A stretch of DNA of 64,000 bases from Actinobacteria bacterium 69-20 (GCA_001897425.1 MKSW01000013.1:1-64000); one strand, 5' to 3'; shown: positions 8,630 to 18,027, counted from the first letter of the stretch. Notes: generated from the letters alone by a model not told the origin. Program-made: numbers and translations.

Positions 8630-9652
8630 TCACCAGACCAGCACGTTCCGTCCGTTCACCTCACGGCGGCGCAGCCGATCCAACGCGACGTTCACATCGT
8701 CCATGGGGTAACGGGTATCGATCTGCGCCGACAGCTGACCCTGACCGGCCAGGGCGATCGCCGTCTCGAGATCCTGTTTCGCAGCCGCGACGGAACCGCG
8801 AACGCTGACCTCGGAGAGCACCAGCTCGATCGGGTTGATGTGCAGCTCCTGGCCGGTGTAGCCGATGATGACGGCCGATCCGTGCCGGTCCAGGCCGTGA
8901 ATACCGGCGAGCATGCTCGCCGTGGTTCCGACAAGTTCGAAGAAGTGGTCGGAACCGGCACCGCCGGTGTGATCCCGGATCTTATCGGCGACGACGTCAT
9001 ACCCCTTGTCGTCCAGGATGATCGACTCGTCGGCACCGGCCTGGCGAGCGAGTTCGCCCTTGGTCTCGGTGTCGGCAATCGCGATGACGCGCGCGCCCGC
9101 CGCGCGCGCGGCCTGAATGACCATTAGCCCGACCCCGCCGACTCCGTCGACGACCACGCTGTCGCCCAGGGCCACGCCAGAGAGCCGTAACGCATGCACG
9201 GCGGTCATCCCGCTGCAGCTCAGGATCGCGGCGTCCTCGAAAGGAACGTTGTCCGGCAGCTTGATCAGGTTGTCCACGGGCACCGGGACAACGTCGCGGA
9301 AGGTGCCGTCCGTGTTGAAACCGATCTGGCCACGCAGGTTCCGGCAGACCTCCTCTCGCCCGGTACGGCACCAGTGGCAGCGGCCGCAGCCGATGAAGTT
9401 GTAGATGGCGACGCGGTCGCCGACCGCAATATCGGTCGTCCCGTCCGGTACGTAACTCACCACGCCGGCACCTTCATGGCCCAGGACGAACGGATAGGCC
9501 GGCGGCTCGAGCATTCCGTCGAGGATATGCAACTCGGTGCCGCACACGCCTGCCGCCTGCGTCTTCACCAGTGCGACGTCTGCGGGCTGCGGATCATCTA
9601 CCTCGACCACGTTGACGGACTTGTCATCGTTCAATACGACAGCTCTCATCAT
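8630..9652 (-). CDS. Zinc-dependent medium-chain alcohol dehydrogenase
   Basis: A 340-residue NAD(P)-dependent alcohol dehydrogenase of the MDR superfamily. It shows the catalytic zinc cysteine (GVCGTE), GHEGAG, the structural-zinc cluster C-x2-C-x2-C-x7-C (CGRCHWCRTGREEVC) and the nucleotide motif GVGGVG. Next to an aldehyde dehydrogenase gene, it would oxidise a primary alcohol to an aldehyde and then an acid; in the proposed pathway this is the hydroxymethyl group of HMP. Two consecutive ATGs are possible; AAAGGGAA fits the second (9649) better. Family call is firm, substrate inferred. Confidence 0.88.
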   Translation of the reverse strand: MMRAVVLNDDKSVNVVEVDDPQPADVALVKTQAAGVCGTELHILDGMLEPPAYPFVLGHEGAGVVSYVPDGTTDIAVGDRVAIYNFIGCGRCHWCRTGREEVCRNLRGQIGFNTDGTFRDVVPVPVDNLIKLPDNVPFEDAAILSCSGMTAVHALRLSGVALGDSVVVDGVGGVGLMVIQAARAAGARVIAIADTETKGELARQAGADESIILDDKGYDVVADKIRDHTGGAGSDHFFELVGTTASMLAGIHGLDRHGSAVIIGYTGQELHINPIELVLSEVSVRGSVAAAKQDLETAIALAGQGQLSAQIDTRYPMDDVNVALDRLRRREVNGRNVLVW

Positions 9653-9692
9653 TTCCCTTTCCCGAAGGTGGACGTCGGCGGGTGCGAACCGA

Positions 9693-11168
9693 TCAATCGA
9701 GGTTCACCCACACCGTTTTGGTCTGCAGGTAGCTATCGAGCGACTCCTCGCCCAGCTCCTTGCCGAAGCCGCTCATCTTGAATCCGCCGTACGGCACAGC
9801 GGGATCGAACATGCCGTAGGTGTTGACATACACCGTGCCCGCCTCGATGCCGGCCGCCACGCGATGTACCCGCGCCGAATCACGCGTCCACACACCGGAA
9901 CACAACCCGAACGCGGTGTCGTTCGCCGCCGCGACGGCCTGCTCCTCGTCGGAGAACTTTCCGACGACCGCCACCGGCCCGAATATCTCCTCGCGCATGA
10001 TGCGCATATCCGCGGTGGCGTCGGTGAAGACGGTGGGCCGCACGAAATAGCCTTGCTCGGGCACGGGCGACTGCGCGTCGGAAACGATGGTTGCGCCCTG
10101 CTCCAGGCCGGAGTCGATGAATCCGCGCACCCTGGTCTGCTGCTCGCGGCTCACCAGTGGACCCATCGTGCTCTCCGGGTCAAGGCCGGGCCCCAGGCGA
10201 ATCTGAGACACGCGATCCACCAGACGCTGGGTGAATTCGTCGCAGATGTCGTCATGGACGAACACCCGGGCACCAGCGATACAGCACTGTCCCTGATTGA
10301 AGTAGACGGCACCGAAGGTCCCCTCGACCGCGGCGTCGAGGTCTGCATCGGCGAATACCAGGCTCGGCGACTTCCCGCCGAGCTCCAGGGACATCTTTTT
10401 CATGTTGCCTTTGGCGGCATCGATGATCTTCTGGCCGGTGGTTGTTTCACCGGTGAACGTGATCTTGTCGACGCCGTGGTGCGCAGCGAGCGGCGCGCCG
10501 GCGCCTGGCCCGTCACCGGTCACGATATTGACGACGCCGTCCGGGAACCCGACCTCGCGGATGATCTCGGCCAGCCGCAATGCAGACAGCGGCGTCTGCT
10601 CCGCGGGCTTGAGGACGATCGTGTTTCCGGTGGCAAGGGCGGGCCCGAGCTTGTAGCCGCACATCAGCAGCGGGAAGTTCCAGGGAATGATGGCACCGAC
10701 GACGCCGATCGGCTCACGACGTGTGTAGACGTGGAAATTGCTACCGCCCATCGGGGTGATCGTGCGACCCTCGAGCTTCGTCGCCCACCCCGCGTAGTAC
10801 TTGAGAAGTCCAGTGACAAGAGGAATGTCGACCGCCATCGCATCGGCGGTCGTCTTCCCGTTGTTCAGGGTGTCGATCTGCGCGAACTCGTCGGCGAGCT
10901 CGGTGATGCGCGTCCCGAGGTTCCACAGCAACTCGGCCCGCCGCGCAGCGGGAAGCGCACGCCATCCCGGCAGGGCTGCCCGCGCAGCCGCGACCGCAGC
11001 GTCGATATCCTCGGCGCCCGCGGCGGCAACGGTGGTCAGCGCGGTGTCGTCCGCCGGGTTGTAGACCTCAAGCCGCGATGTCTCCTTCGACGGCACGAAC
11101 TCTCCACCGATGAAGAGCTGATGTTCCCGCGAGATGAAAGAAGCGACCGAGTCCATCACAGGTGCCAT
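9693..11168 (-). CDS. NAD(P)-dependent aldehyde dehydrogenase
   Basis: A 491-residue ALDH-superfamily enzyme. Clear motifs are the PWNFPL cofactor region, the FTGETTTG loop, the glutamate general base in LELGGKSP, the catalytic cysteine in FNQGQCC and a late EEIFGPV. The ATG at 11168 is favoured by the TGAGGATAG element just upstream; an upstream ATG at 11186 would place that element inside the coding region. This is the first gene of the long block running to the transporter permease, with a candidate operator directly upstream. Confidence 0.9.
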   Translation of the reverse strand: MAPVMDSVASFISREHQLFIGGEFVPSKETSRLEVYNPADDTALTTVAAAGAEDIDAAVAAARAALPGWRALPAARRAELLWNLGTRITELADEFAQIDTLNNGKTTADAMAVDIPLVTGLLKYYAGWATKLEGRTITPMGGSNFHVYTRREPIGVVGAIIPWNFPLLMCGYKLGPALATGNTIVLKPAEQTPLSALRLAEIIREVGFPDGVVNIVTGDGPGAGAPLAAHHGVDKITFTGETTTGQKIIDAAKGNMKKMSLELGGKSPSLVFADADLDAAVEGTFGAVYFNQGQCCIAGARVFVHDDICDEFTQRLVDRVSQIRLGPGLDPESTMGPLVSREQQTRVRGFIDSGLEQGATIVSDAQSPVPEQGYFVRPTVFTDATADMRIMREEIFGPVAVVGKFSDEEQAVAAANDTAFGLCSGVWTRDSARVHRVAAGIEAGTVYVNTYGMFDPAVPYGGFKMSGFGKELGEESLDSYLQTKTVWVNLD

Positions 11169-11177
11169 GTCTATCCT

Positions 11178-11220
11178 CACATTCAATATCTGAGATCTTG
11201 AACTCAGAGTCTAGGTATAT
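11178..11220. promoter_or_regulatory. Candidate operator/promoter region B of the island
   Basis: The plus strand reads ACATTCAATATC, TG, AGATCT and then TGAACTCAG. The first elements align with the minus strand upstream of the M20 gene (ACATTGAATATC, AGATCT) apart from a 2-bp insertion and one G/C change. A 5-bp dyad CTGAG/CTCAG overlaps it. It sits just upstream of the aldehyde dehydrogenase start and could bind the GntR-family regulator of the island. Confidence 0.45.
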
Positions 11221-11367
11221 CCAATTTGCGGGTCAAGGGCTCCGGGCAACGCGCGCATCGTGCCACGGTGCAACGGAGGCGCCCGGGCGAAGGGCGCCGC
11301 GATCGGGTCACCGGTCGCTGACGCTGCATCAAGTGGTTTGCGGCGCCACGCCCCCAAGTCCGCGCTG

Positions 11368-12402
11368 CTAAAGATCTGCCCGCCCTCCACGGACCAGCGA
11401 TCCCAGAGCGATGTCCGCGGCCGTGTACTGGTCGAGTTCGGCCGCTTCGACGCGCGATGCCAGTTCGTCGAGGCGAAGCGTCGAACGCCGCTCGGACAAT
11501 CGGCGCCCCACATCCTCCAGCACGATCGTCCGGATCTCATCGGCGGTGCGCCGACGCCGACGCGATGCGGCTTCGCCGCTGGCGGCTATCCATGCACGGT
11601 GTCGCGATACCAGTGCCATGAGATCCGCGATGCCACCCGGAGAGTCGCAGCCGGCGGAGGTCCGGACGATCGGGCGTCGCCAAGCAGTCTCCGGCTGCGT
11701 AGCTCCCACCAGCAGTGCATGCCGCAGGTTTCGCGCCACGTCATCCGCGCCGGGCATGTCCGCCTTGTTGACGACGAAGATGTCCGCGATCTCCATGATG
11801 CCGGCCTTCGCCGCCTGGACGGCGTCCCCGTGGCCAGGAGCGAAAACAACCACGGTGGTATCCGCAATCGAAGCGATCTCGACCTCTGATTGGCCCACGC
11901 CGACCGTCTCGATCAGCACCACGTCATAACCGGCGACTTCGAGGACGCGGGCGGCGAGCGGCACGGCGGGCGAGAGACCGCCCAGCCGTCCACGGGAGGC
12001 CATAGAACGGATGAAGACGCCATTGTCGGTCGCATGTGCCTGCATCCGCACTCGATCGCCGAGGAACGCGCCACCGGTGAGGGGCGACGACGGATCCACT
12101 GCGAGCACCCCCACCCGCAGTCCATCGGCGCGTAGCCTCGTCACCAGCGCACTGCTGAGAGTCGACTTCCCGGCGCCTGGCGACCCCGTGATCCCGATGA
12201 CGTGCGCCCGCCGCTTGTCCTGCGACAAGGCCTCCGAGACGCGTCGCGCAAGGCCCGGATCATCCTCCGACTCGGCGAGCGAGACCAGTCGCGCAACTGC
12301 CTTGATCACGCCCTGACGCGCAGCTCGAACGAGTGAGTCGATATCCGCCGGATGGTTCACGACCACCGCGCCACGGATCCGTCCACCTTCGTCCTGGGAC
12401 AC
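11368..12402 (-). CDS. meaB: MeaB/ArgK-type G3E GTPase chaperone of a B12-dependent mutase
   Basis: A 344-residue GTPase that loads and protects the adenosylcobalamin of acyl-CoA mutases. Walker A is GSPGAGKST; other motifs are AVDPSSP, ETVGVGQSE (switch region) and NKAD for guanine specificity. The GTG at 12402 is the likely start. It is the last of a three-gene block with the epimerase and the GntR regulator, while the mutase subunits are in the adjacent block, so a dedicated mutase-MeaB pair is likely. Its presence confirms that the mutase is a real cobalamin enzyme. Confidence 0.92.
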   Translation of the reverse strand: MSQDEGGRIRGAVVVNHPADIDSLVRAARQGVIKAVARLVSLAESEDDPGLARRVSEALSQDKRRAHVIGITGSPGAGKSTLSSALVTRLRADGLRVGVLAVDPSSPLTGGAFLGDRVRMQAHATDNGVFIRSMASRGRLGGLSPAVPLAARVLEVAGYDVVLIETVGVGQSEVEIASIADTTVVVFAPGHGDAVQAAKAGIMEIADIFVVNKADMPGADDVARNLRHALLVGATQPETAWRRPIVRTSAGCDSPGGIADLMALVSRHRAWIAASGEAASRRRRRTADEIRTIVLEDVGRRLSERRSTLRLDELASRVEAAELDQYTAADIALGSLVRGGRADL

Positions 12403-12430
12403 AAGCTATCGATACGGCAGGTGATGACCA

Positions 12431-12832
12431 TCAATCCTCTCGGCCCACGGGAACCTCTACGAATTCCACCAGCACACCGCCGAACGCATCGGGATGGGCA
12501 AATGCGATGCGATGTCCGCCGCCGCCGATCCGCGGCTTCTCGTCGATGAGCCGAATCCCGTGCGACGAGAGGTGTTCGAGTGTTCCGTCAAGATCAGGCA
12601 CTTCCAGGGCAATGTGGTGCAGCCCGGGACCGCGACGATCGAGGAACCGGGCGACGACGCCGTCACCGGTCGCCTCCAACGCTTGGAGCGCGCAATTGTC
12701 CATCCCCAGCATGCGCTCGATGAATCCCGGTGCCTCCTCGCTGGAGTCAACGGTGAAACCCAATACCCGCTCCAATGTCGCTACCAGCGCCGCGCCGTGC
12801 CTCTCGGCGAACGCCACATGGTGAAGCCTCAC
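12431..12832 (-). CDS. Methylmalonyl-CoA epimerase-like VOC protein
   Basis: A 133-residue vicinal-oxygen-chelate protein with two beta-alpha-beta-beta-beta repeats. Candidate metal ligands are His4 or His5 (RLHHVAF), the second-half histidine in GLHHIALEV and the final glutamate in VEFVEV, the usual arrangement of methylmalonyl-CoA epimerase. That enzyme converts (S)- to (R)-methylmalonyl-CoA, the substrate of the mutase. Clustering with meaB and the mutase supports this role. Epimerisation of a related branched CoA ester cannot be excluded. Confidence 0.82.
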   Translation of the reverse strand: MRLHHVAFAERHGAALVATLERVLGFTVDSSEEAPGFIERMLGMDNCALQALEATGDGVVARFLDRRGPGLHHIALEVPDLDGTLEHLSSHGIRLIDEKPRIGGGGHRIAFAHPDAFGGVLVEFVEVPVGRED

Positions 12833-12874
12833 AGTCCCACCCGGTCGGCCACTATCGCACGTGCCACGACATGG

Positions 12875-13558
12875 TCACGCCGCATCGTCATCCGGAAAAT
12901 TCCCCAATCGATCGGCCAGCACCGATCGCACATGTTCCCGCATTGCCGCTTCAGCGGTTTCCGCGTCGCGAGCAAGGATCGCGTCGCAGATCGCCTGATG
13001 CTGACGGGTGGACGTTTCGATGCGGCCCGGGATTTCGACGGTCGGTCGTCCGATGCGCCGCTGATGACCTTCCAAATCGTCGATGAGGTCGGCGAACCAA
13101 CGATTCTCGGCGTGAGCATAGATAAGACCGTCGAACTTCTCGAACAGATCGATGACGGCGTCGACGTCGCCCCGGCTGACCGCATCCCAGGTGTCCTTGA
13201 GGTTGTTCTGCAACTCATCCCGCGCACCGTCGTCGTCTGCTTCGGCCATCCTGGCGGCGCAGCGGCCCTCGACTATCTCGCGAACCTCGTACATCTCGCG
13301 AACGTCTCGCCGCGAATATCCCGTGACCACGGCGCCGCGGTACGGAATCAGTTCCACGAAGCGGTCGCTCTGGAGCCGAACCAGGGCTTCGCGCACCGGT
13401 GTCTTGCTCACGCCCAACGAGGTAGATATGTCGACCTCACGCAGGGCCGCGCCGACCTCGTACTCTCCTTCGATGATGCTCCGCCGAAGGTGTTCGTAAA
13501 CGAGATCCTTGAGCTGCATGTGATTCAGTACCGGCGACTCTGCTGATGCAACCATCAT
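12875..13558 (-). CDS. GntR-family transcriptional regulator, FCD (FadR-type) subfamily
   Basis: A 227-residue regulator with an N-terminal winged helix (about residues 17-80; the recognition region includes SLGVSKTPVREALVRLQ) and a C-terminal all-helical FCD ligand domain with histidines that could hold a metal and an organic acid. It lies between the two large operons and is the only regulator in the island, so it probably controls them and itself in response to a pathway intermediate. The first two codons are both ATG; GGGTGGGAG suits the second (13555). Confidence 0.9.
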   Translation of the reverse strand: MMVASAESPVLNHMQLKDLVYEHLRRSIIEGEYEVGAALREVDISTSLGVSKTPVREALVRLQSDRFVELIPYRGAVVTGYSRRDVREMYEVREIVEGRCAARMAEADDDGARDELQNNLKDTWDAVSRGDVDAVIDLFEKFDGLIYAHAENRWFADLIDDLEGHQRRIGRPTVEIPGRIETSTRQHQAICDAILARDAETAEAAMREHVRSVLADRLGNFPDDDAA

Positions 13559-13559
13559 C

Positions 13560-13612
13560 TCCCACCCTTTCGCCGAATATGAACTCGAATATCATATATC
13601 GACGCTGCTTCC
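13560..13612. promoter_or_regulatory. Candidate operator/promoter region C (upstream of gntR)
   Basis: This 85-bp gap between the NicX-like gene and gntR contains an unusually AT-rich run with TGAACTC followed by GAATATCATATAT. Parts of this (TGAACTC and the AATATC half-element) recur in regions B and D. It would be the autoregulatory site. The match is weaker than that between B and D. Confidence 0.35.
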
Positions 13613-13643
13613 GGTGATGCCGTGTCACGTGCGGCGCGTTATC

Positions 13644-14615
13644 TCAAGCCTCATCGGTCATCTCGCCGTCGATCATCACCGGACGCCCGTCGAGAATCAG
13701 CGTGGCATGCTGCATCACACAATCGAGATGCGCTGCGGCGTCGACCGTTCCGCCGTAGGCAATGGAGTTGCCGAACGCGATATGGGCACTGCCCAAGGTG
13801 GATTCGGTCTCCATAGGCACCGGGCCGATACTCCCGCGCGGGTTGAGTCCGAGCGATACCTCGGCGAGGTTCGACATCCGATCGTCGTGACACCGGGCGA
13901 TCATGTCGAGCAGCCGGCCGGCTTCGTCACCATCGGATCCGACGAGGTGACCGCCTTCGATGTGCAACGCGACCGGTTGAGAAACGGGGCCACGCTCCAT
14001 GAAGAGGAAGTCCCCGTCGATGACGGCGGTGCCCGATGAGCTCGCTTCGACGGGGGCGGTTCCCGCCTCGACATCCGGGGGGCACATGTAGGCGCCCTCA
14101 TCGCGAGCGATCCCGTACAGCGCCCTGCCGGGCCGACCACGGACCGACCCGGCGAGATCCGTGCCACCGGGGGTGGTCAGGCGGTAGCTATCGGCGCGCG
14201 ACCACGCGTCGGCGATCGCCAAGGTGGTCCGTTTCAACGCGTCGAAGTCGACGTCGAGCGGACCCCCCAATCGAAAGGTGTCGCCGACGACGCCCGGCAT
14301 GCACAGGTACCGTGTGCCGCCCGCGGTGGCCCGTTGCCGAGCGCGGCTCGAACCGATGAAAGTGGACGTCAGCTCGATCGCCGCCGTCGACCCATCCAGC
14401 AACCGCGCGATCCCGCCCGGCGGCTCGGAGCCGGGAATGACGTACCGCGGCATCCGCGCGATGACCGGGACCGCCCGCCGCTCTTCGATACCAGCCACCA
14501 GAGCCTCGATGACGTCGACGTCGGTCTCGCGGTCGATCAACAGCACGACCTCCTCGTTCGCCCGTACGGCGAGGCAGTGGTCGAGCACCGTCGAGAGCGT
14601 CTGCTCCGGGATCAT
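13644..14615 (-). CDS. NicX / M29 aminopeptidase-like metalloenzyme, possible ring-opening dioxygenase
   Basis: A 323-residue protein of the fold shared by M29 aminopeptidases and 2,5-dihydroxypyridine 5,6-dioxygenase (NicX). C-terminal metal-ligand motifs are visible: NLAEVSLGLNP, GSAHIAFGN and AAAHLDCVM, supplying Glu, His and His-Asp. NicX uses Fe(II) to open an N-heterocyclic ring. Beside a luciferase-like oxygenase and hydrolases, a ring-cleavage role is possible, though peptidase-like hydrolysis is the alternative. The start at 14615 overlaps the upstream gene stop (ATGA); the extra N-terminal residues of the longer frame are not conserved-looking. Confidence 0.6.
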   Translation of the reverse strand: MIPEQTLSTVLDHCLAVRANEEVVLLIDRETDVDVIEALVAGIEERRAVPVIARMPRYVIPGSEPPGGIARLLDGSTAAIELTSTFIGSSRARQRATAGGTRYLCMPGVVGDTFRLGGPLDVDFDALKRTTLAIADAWSRADSYRLTTPGGTDLAGSVRGRPGRALYGIARDEGAYMCPPDVEAGTAPVEASSSGTAVIDGDFLFMERGPVSQPVALHIEGGHLVGSDGDEAGRLLDMIARCHDDRMSNLAEVSLGLNPRGSIGPVPMETESTLGSAHIAFGNSIAYGGTVDAAAHLDCVMQHATLILDGRPVMIDGEMTDEA

Positions 14616-15604
14616 CGCGGCGACACTTTGTCGAAGACACGCTTGAAATGCCTGATCGTTCCCATCCGATCCGCACCGAGCGGGAAGACGGAAATACAGT
14701 CCACTCCGAGTTCGCTGATGTTTTTGATGTGCTGTCGAGCGCGATCCGGCCCGCCGGCCAGTGCCATCCGATGGACGAAGTCCTCCGGCAGCAGCGCGGC
14801 AGCGTCGTCGGCCTCCTGGAACTCGCCGCCCTCGTAGATCTTGCGGACGCGATCGACGAGTTCGCGCGGCAGTCCGGCCATCTCGCAATACGCGGGCGCA
14901 GTTTGCGGGAACCATGCCGCGATCGAACGCCCGGCCTCGTAGGCAGCCTGCTCGTCATCGCTGATGGCACCGTAGGCGAACACCGTGATCTTCGGCCGCG
15001 CCGATCTGCCGGCTTCCTCGACGCCGCGATCGATGTGATCGAGTGCCCAGGTAAGCCCCTCGGGGTGCAGGCCGGCCAGCAGAATCACACCGTCCGCGAC
15101 CCGCCCGGCAAGCGTGAGCGTCTTAGGCCCGCTCGCGGACATGTAGATGGGTACCTGCCGCTGCGCGGGTTCACGCATGTGCGCATCGTCCAGCCGGAAC
15201 CCGTCCCCCTCGAAGGTCACGTGCCCGCCGTCCCAGAGCTGCCGCATGGCCGAGATCGCACCCTCGAGCCGGGCGAGGGTCGCGGGCTTGTACCCGAGAG
15301 CCAACAGGGGTCGGTCCCCCGCGCCGATCCCCAGGGCGAACCGCCCGTCGCTGACCTCATCGATCGTCGCCGCAGCGGCCGCCGTCACCGCAGGATGACG
15401 GGTCACCGGATTGGTGACGGCGGTACCGAGTTGCAGTCGGTGGCTTGCACGCGCCGCCAACGTCAGGAACGAGTACACGTTCTTCGCGTGGAGCGAGGAA
15501 TCAGTAAGCCACAATTCGTCGAATCCGGATTGTTCGATCTCCCCGACCATGGACTCGAAATCCGTTGGCGTGTCGACGGGTTGAAGGGTTACGCCGCTAA
15601 GCAT
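14612..15604 (-). CDS. Luciferase-like (LLM class) flavin- or F420-dependent oxidoreductase
   Basis: A 330-residue TIM-barrel oxidoreductase of the bacterial luciferase-like family (COG2141). Features are FDELWLTDSS, GTAVTNPVTRHP, DGRFALGIGAGD and YMSASGPKTLTLAGRVADGV, characteristic of F420- or FMN-dependent members. RutA, which opens the uracil ring, belongs to the same superfamily. The start at 15604 is preferred because AGGAG precedes it by about 8 bases; a 9-residue-longer form begins at 15631. A divergent F420:NADP oxidoreductase gene at the end of the island suggests F420H2 as the cofactor, which is inference. Confidence 0.8.
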   Translation of the reverse strand: MLSGVTLQPVDTPTDFESMVGEIEQSGFDELWLTDSSLHAKNVYSFLTLAARASHRLQLGTAVTNPVTRHPAVTAAAAATIDEVSDGRFALGIGAGDRPLLALGYKPATLARLEGAISAMRQLWDGGHVTFEGDGFRLDDAHMREPAQRQVPIYMSASGPKTLTLAGRVADGVILLAGLHPEGLTWALDHIDRGVEEAGRSARPKITVFAYGAISDDEQAAYEAGRSIAAWFPQTAPAYCEMAGLPRELVDRVRKIYEGGEFQEADDAAALLPEDFVHRMALAGGPDRARQHIKNISELGVDCISVFPLGADRMGTIRHFKRVFDKVSPR

Positions 15605-15634
15605 GGTGGTGTTCTCCTGGTCGCTGGTCATGGG

Positions 15635-16831
15635 TCACGATTGTCGGGATGACGGGGGCCACTGGTCGATGGTCCGGGTGAGCGCGTAGAGGCCGTAGCA
15701 GATGGCGTCCGGATCGATCCACTCCTGTTCGGTGTGTGTGCCGTCACCGTAGGTGATGCCGAGGGTCACGGCCGGGACCTGGCGGTGGTACGCGACATTG
15801 GCATCGGTGCTGGCAGCCGTCAGCCGCGGAGAGATGCCGGCCTCGGTGAGTGCCCGCGCGGCCGCTGCCACCAGAGGATGGTCGCTGTCGATGCCGCCAG
15901 CGGGCCTCGATCCGAGGGTTTCGACGGAGATCGTGACGCCGGGGCTGGCCGCCGCGAGGATGGCGTCCACCTGTGCGGTGAGACCGTCCAGCGCCGCAGC
16001 GGATTCGGACCGCAGGTCGAGATCGAACGTGGCCGAACGAGCGCGCGAGTTGATCGACTCGCCGCCGGAGATGAGTCCGACGTTACGAGAGGTCTTGGCC
16101 GGGTGGCTGACCTGCACCGCGTCGATCGCGTGGATGAGATCAACGGCGATGTGTACCGCGCTGGGCGCAGTGGCGTCCTCCCACGCGTGGCCTCCGGGGG
16201 TGGCGATCCGTACTCGTCGCCGCTCGGATCCCACACCTACCGTGTTGACGCGCCCCAGGTAGTTTCCCTCCAGCGCGATGAACGCACCGACGGCAGCTGG
16301 CGGATGGTCGAATGCCGCCCGTGCGCCCGCAAGATTGCCGAGTCCCTCCTCGCCGACCGTCGCCAGGATCCAGACCGGTGTGGCGGTGACTGCCGGCAGA
16401 AGCCGATCGAGCGCGGCCAGCGCCGCCACCGCGACGGTATCGTCGCCGCACCCGGGACCGGTCACGGTTCCATCGGCAGCCCGGCGCAGGCCGTGCGGCA
16501 CGTCACGGGCGAAAACGGTGTCGAGATGGGCGGCGACGACGACCGCCGGAGCGGAGCGGTCGCCTTCGCGGATCCGCGCCCACAGGTTGCCGACCGACTG
16601 CGATTCCACGGTGAGCCCGTCGGCTTCCCACCAGGAGCGCACCCGCTCGGCGCGATCGGTCTCGCCCAACGGCGGCGCCGGGATCAGCGAGAGCTCGAAC
16701 GTGCGGTCGAGGACGGTCGGCGCCAGGGCTCGGCAGGCGGCGAGCAGCGTTTCTTCTGCAGACGGCCGTTCGTCGGCTGACACCGCCGATGTCGGCTCCG
16801 AAGTCCCCCCCGATGTCACCCTCGATGTCAC
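15635..16831 (-). CDS. M20-family metallohydrolase (PepT/ArgE-like)
   Basis: A 398-residue zinc amidohydrolase of the M20/M25 peptidase family. First metal ligand and catalytic residues are in VVAAHLDTVF, then GCGDDTV, the general-base glutamate in VGEEGLGN, and the last histidine in GTHTEQEW. Such enzymes split amide, acyl or carbamoyl groups from small molecules. The GTG at 16831 overlaps the CoA-transferase stop (GTGA); the longer frame upstream is an artefact in the CoA-transferase gene. Its likely job is hydrolysis of an acyl- or formyl-amide intermediate. Confidence 0.78.
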   Translation of the reverse strand: MTSRVTSGGTSEPTSAVSADERPSAEETLLAACRALAPTVLDRTFELSLIPAPPLGETDRAERVRSWWEADGLTVESQSVGNLWARIREGDRSAPAVVVAAHLDTVFARDVPHGLRRAADGTVTGPGCGDDTVAVAALAALDRLLPAVTATPVWILATVGEEGLGNLAGARAAFDHPPAAVGAFIALEGNYLGRVNTVGVGSERRRVRIATPGGHAWEDATAPSAVHIAVDLIHAIDAVQVSHPAKTSRNVGLISGGESINSRARSATFDLDLRSESAAALDGLTAQVDAILAAASPGVTISVETLGSRPAGGIDSDHPLVAAAARALTEAGISPRLTAASTDANVAYHRQVPAVTLGITYGDGTHTEQEWIDPDAICYGLYALTRTIDQWPPSSRQS

Positions 16832-18027
16832 CGCGCGTCTCCCGCGAGAGGTGCGACCGCGCCGAGAACCTCGGCGGTGTGTTCCCCGAGCGACGGAGCG
16901 CGACGGGTACCGGCGAGGGGACCGTTGATCTGGAGTGGCGCCCCGATCGCAGGGACGGCGGCCGGATCGTCGGGGTCGCACTGAATGATGCCTAGCGCCC
17001 GGACCTGTTCGGAAGCCAGGACCTGGTCGAGGCTGCGCACCTGCGCCGCAGGCACGTTGACCTTCCCGAACGTCTCCAGCCAGGAGGCGCAGTCGCGCGC
17101 ACCGAGGCGCTCTTCGAGTTCGGTGATGAGCTCGGGCAGATGAGCCACCCGATCCGCGTTCGTCACGAATCGCACGTCATCAATGAGCCCGGGCGCGCCG
17201 ATCGCCTCGCACAGCCGCTGCCACAGCAACTCGCTGCCCGCGCCCGCGAGCACCAGGTACCCGTCCTGTGCCCGGTACGCGCCATAGGGTGCGAAGGTGG
17301 GCGAGTGGCTGCCGAGACGTCCCGGCACCTCGCCGTCGACGAAGTAGGCGGGCGCCACGCTGGTGAACGTGGCGAGTGCGAATTCCAACAACGACGAACT
17401 CACCACGGCGCCGCCGCCGCGTCGTTCGCGGCCGAGCAGCGCCGCGACCACACCGAGCGCGCAGGAGACAGCGCTGCCGATGTCCAGCGCGGGCACGCCC
17501 ACCTTCACCGGGCCGCTGTCCGGTTCGCCGGTGACGCTCATCAGCCCGCCCTCGGCCTGCAGGATCAGGTCGAATCCGCCGCGTGTCGCATCCGGACCCA
17601 CCTGGCCGTAACCCGAGATCGACGCGTAGACGAGATCCGGGAATCGTCGCGAAAGGGTGTCGGCGTCGAGTCCGTGTCCGCAGAGCGACCCGGGTCGCCC
17701 GTTCTCCATGAAGACATCGGCGCCGCTGAGAAGCCGATCGAGATCGGCGCGGCCGACGGAGGATTTCAGGTCGATCACCACGGAGCGCTTGCCGCGGTTG
17801 AGCGCACCGAACAACGCGCTCCGGCCACCGACGAATGCCGTGCCCTGCTGACGGTACGGATCACCGCCCGGCGCCAGTTCGACCTTGATCACGTCGGCGC
17901 CCAGCATCGCGAGCAGCATCGCTGCGTACGAGCCGGAGACGAACCTCGTCATATCTATGACGGAATAGCCGGCAAGCGGGGCGGCCCCGGGGATGGCGGC
18001 CCCGGGCACAACGGATCCGGTCACCAC
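16828..18027 (-). CDS. CaiB/BaiF-family CoA-transferase
   Basis: A 399-residue class III CoA-transferase. The N-terminal SVIDMTRFVSGSYAAMLLAMLGADVIKVE and the following NRGKRSVVIDLKS are hallmark regions, with the catalytic aspartate expected near MENGRPG. The family moves CoA from an acyl-CoA donor to an organic acid. Placed between mutase and hydrolase genes, it probably activates the carboxylic acid that the mutase rearranges. It overlaps the mutase gene by 7 bases; GTG at 18027 or 18024 may be used. Specificity cannot be read from the sequence. Confidence 0.85.
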   Translation of the reverse strand: MVTGSVVPGAAIPGAAPLAGYSVIDMTRFVSGSYAAMLLAMLGADVIKVELAPGGDPYRQQGTAFVGGRSALFGALNRGKRSVVIDLKSSVGRADLDRLLSGADVFMENGRPGSLCGHGLDADTLSRRFPDLVYASISGYGQVGPDATRGGFDLILQAEGGLMSVTGEPDSGPVKVGVPALDIGSAVSCALGVVAALLGRERRGGGAVVSSSLLEFALATFTSVAPAYFVDGEVPGRLGSHSPTFAPYGAYRAQDGYLVLAGAGSELLWQRLCEAIGAPGLIDDVRFVTNADRVAHLPELITELEERLGARDCASWLETFGKVNVPAAQVRSLDQVLASEQVRALGIIQCDPDDPAAVPAIGAPLQINGPLAGTRRAPSLGEHTAEVLGAVAPLAGDAR

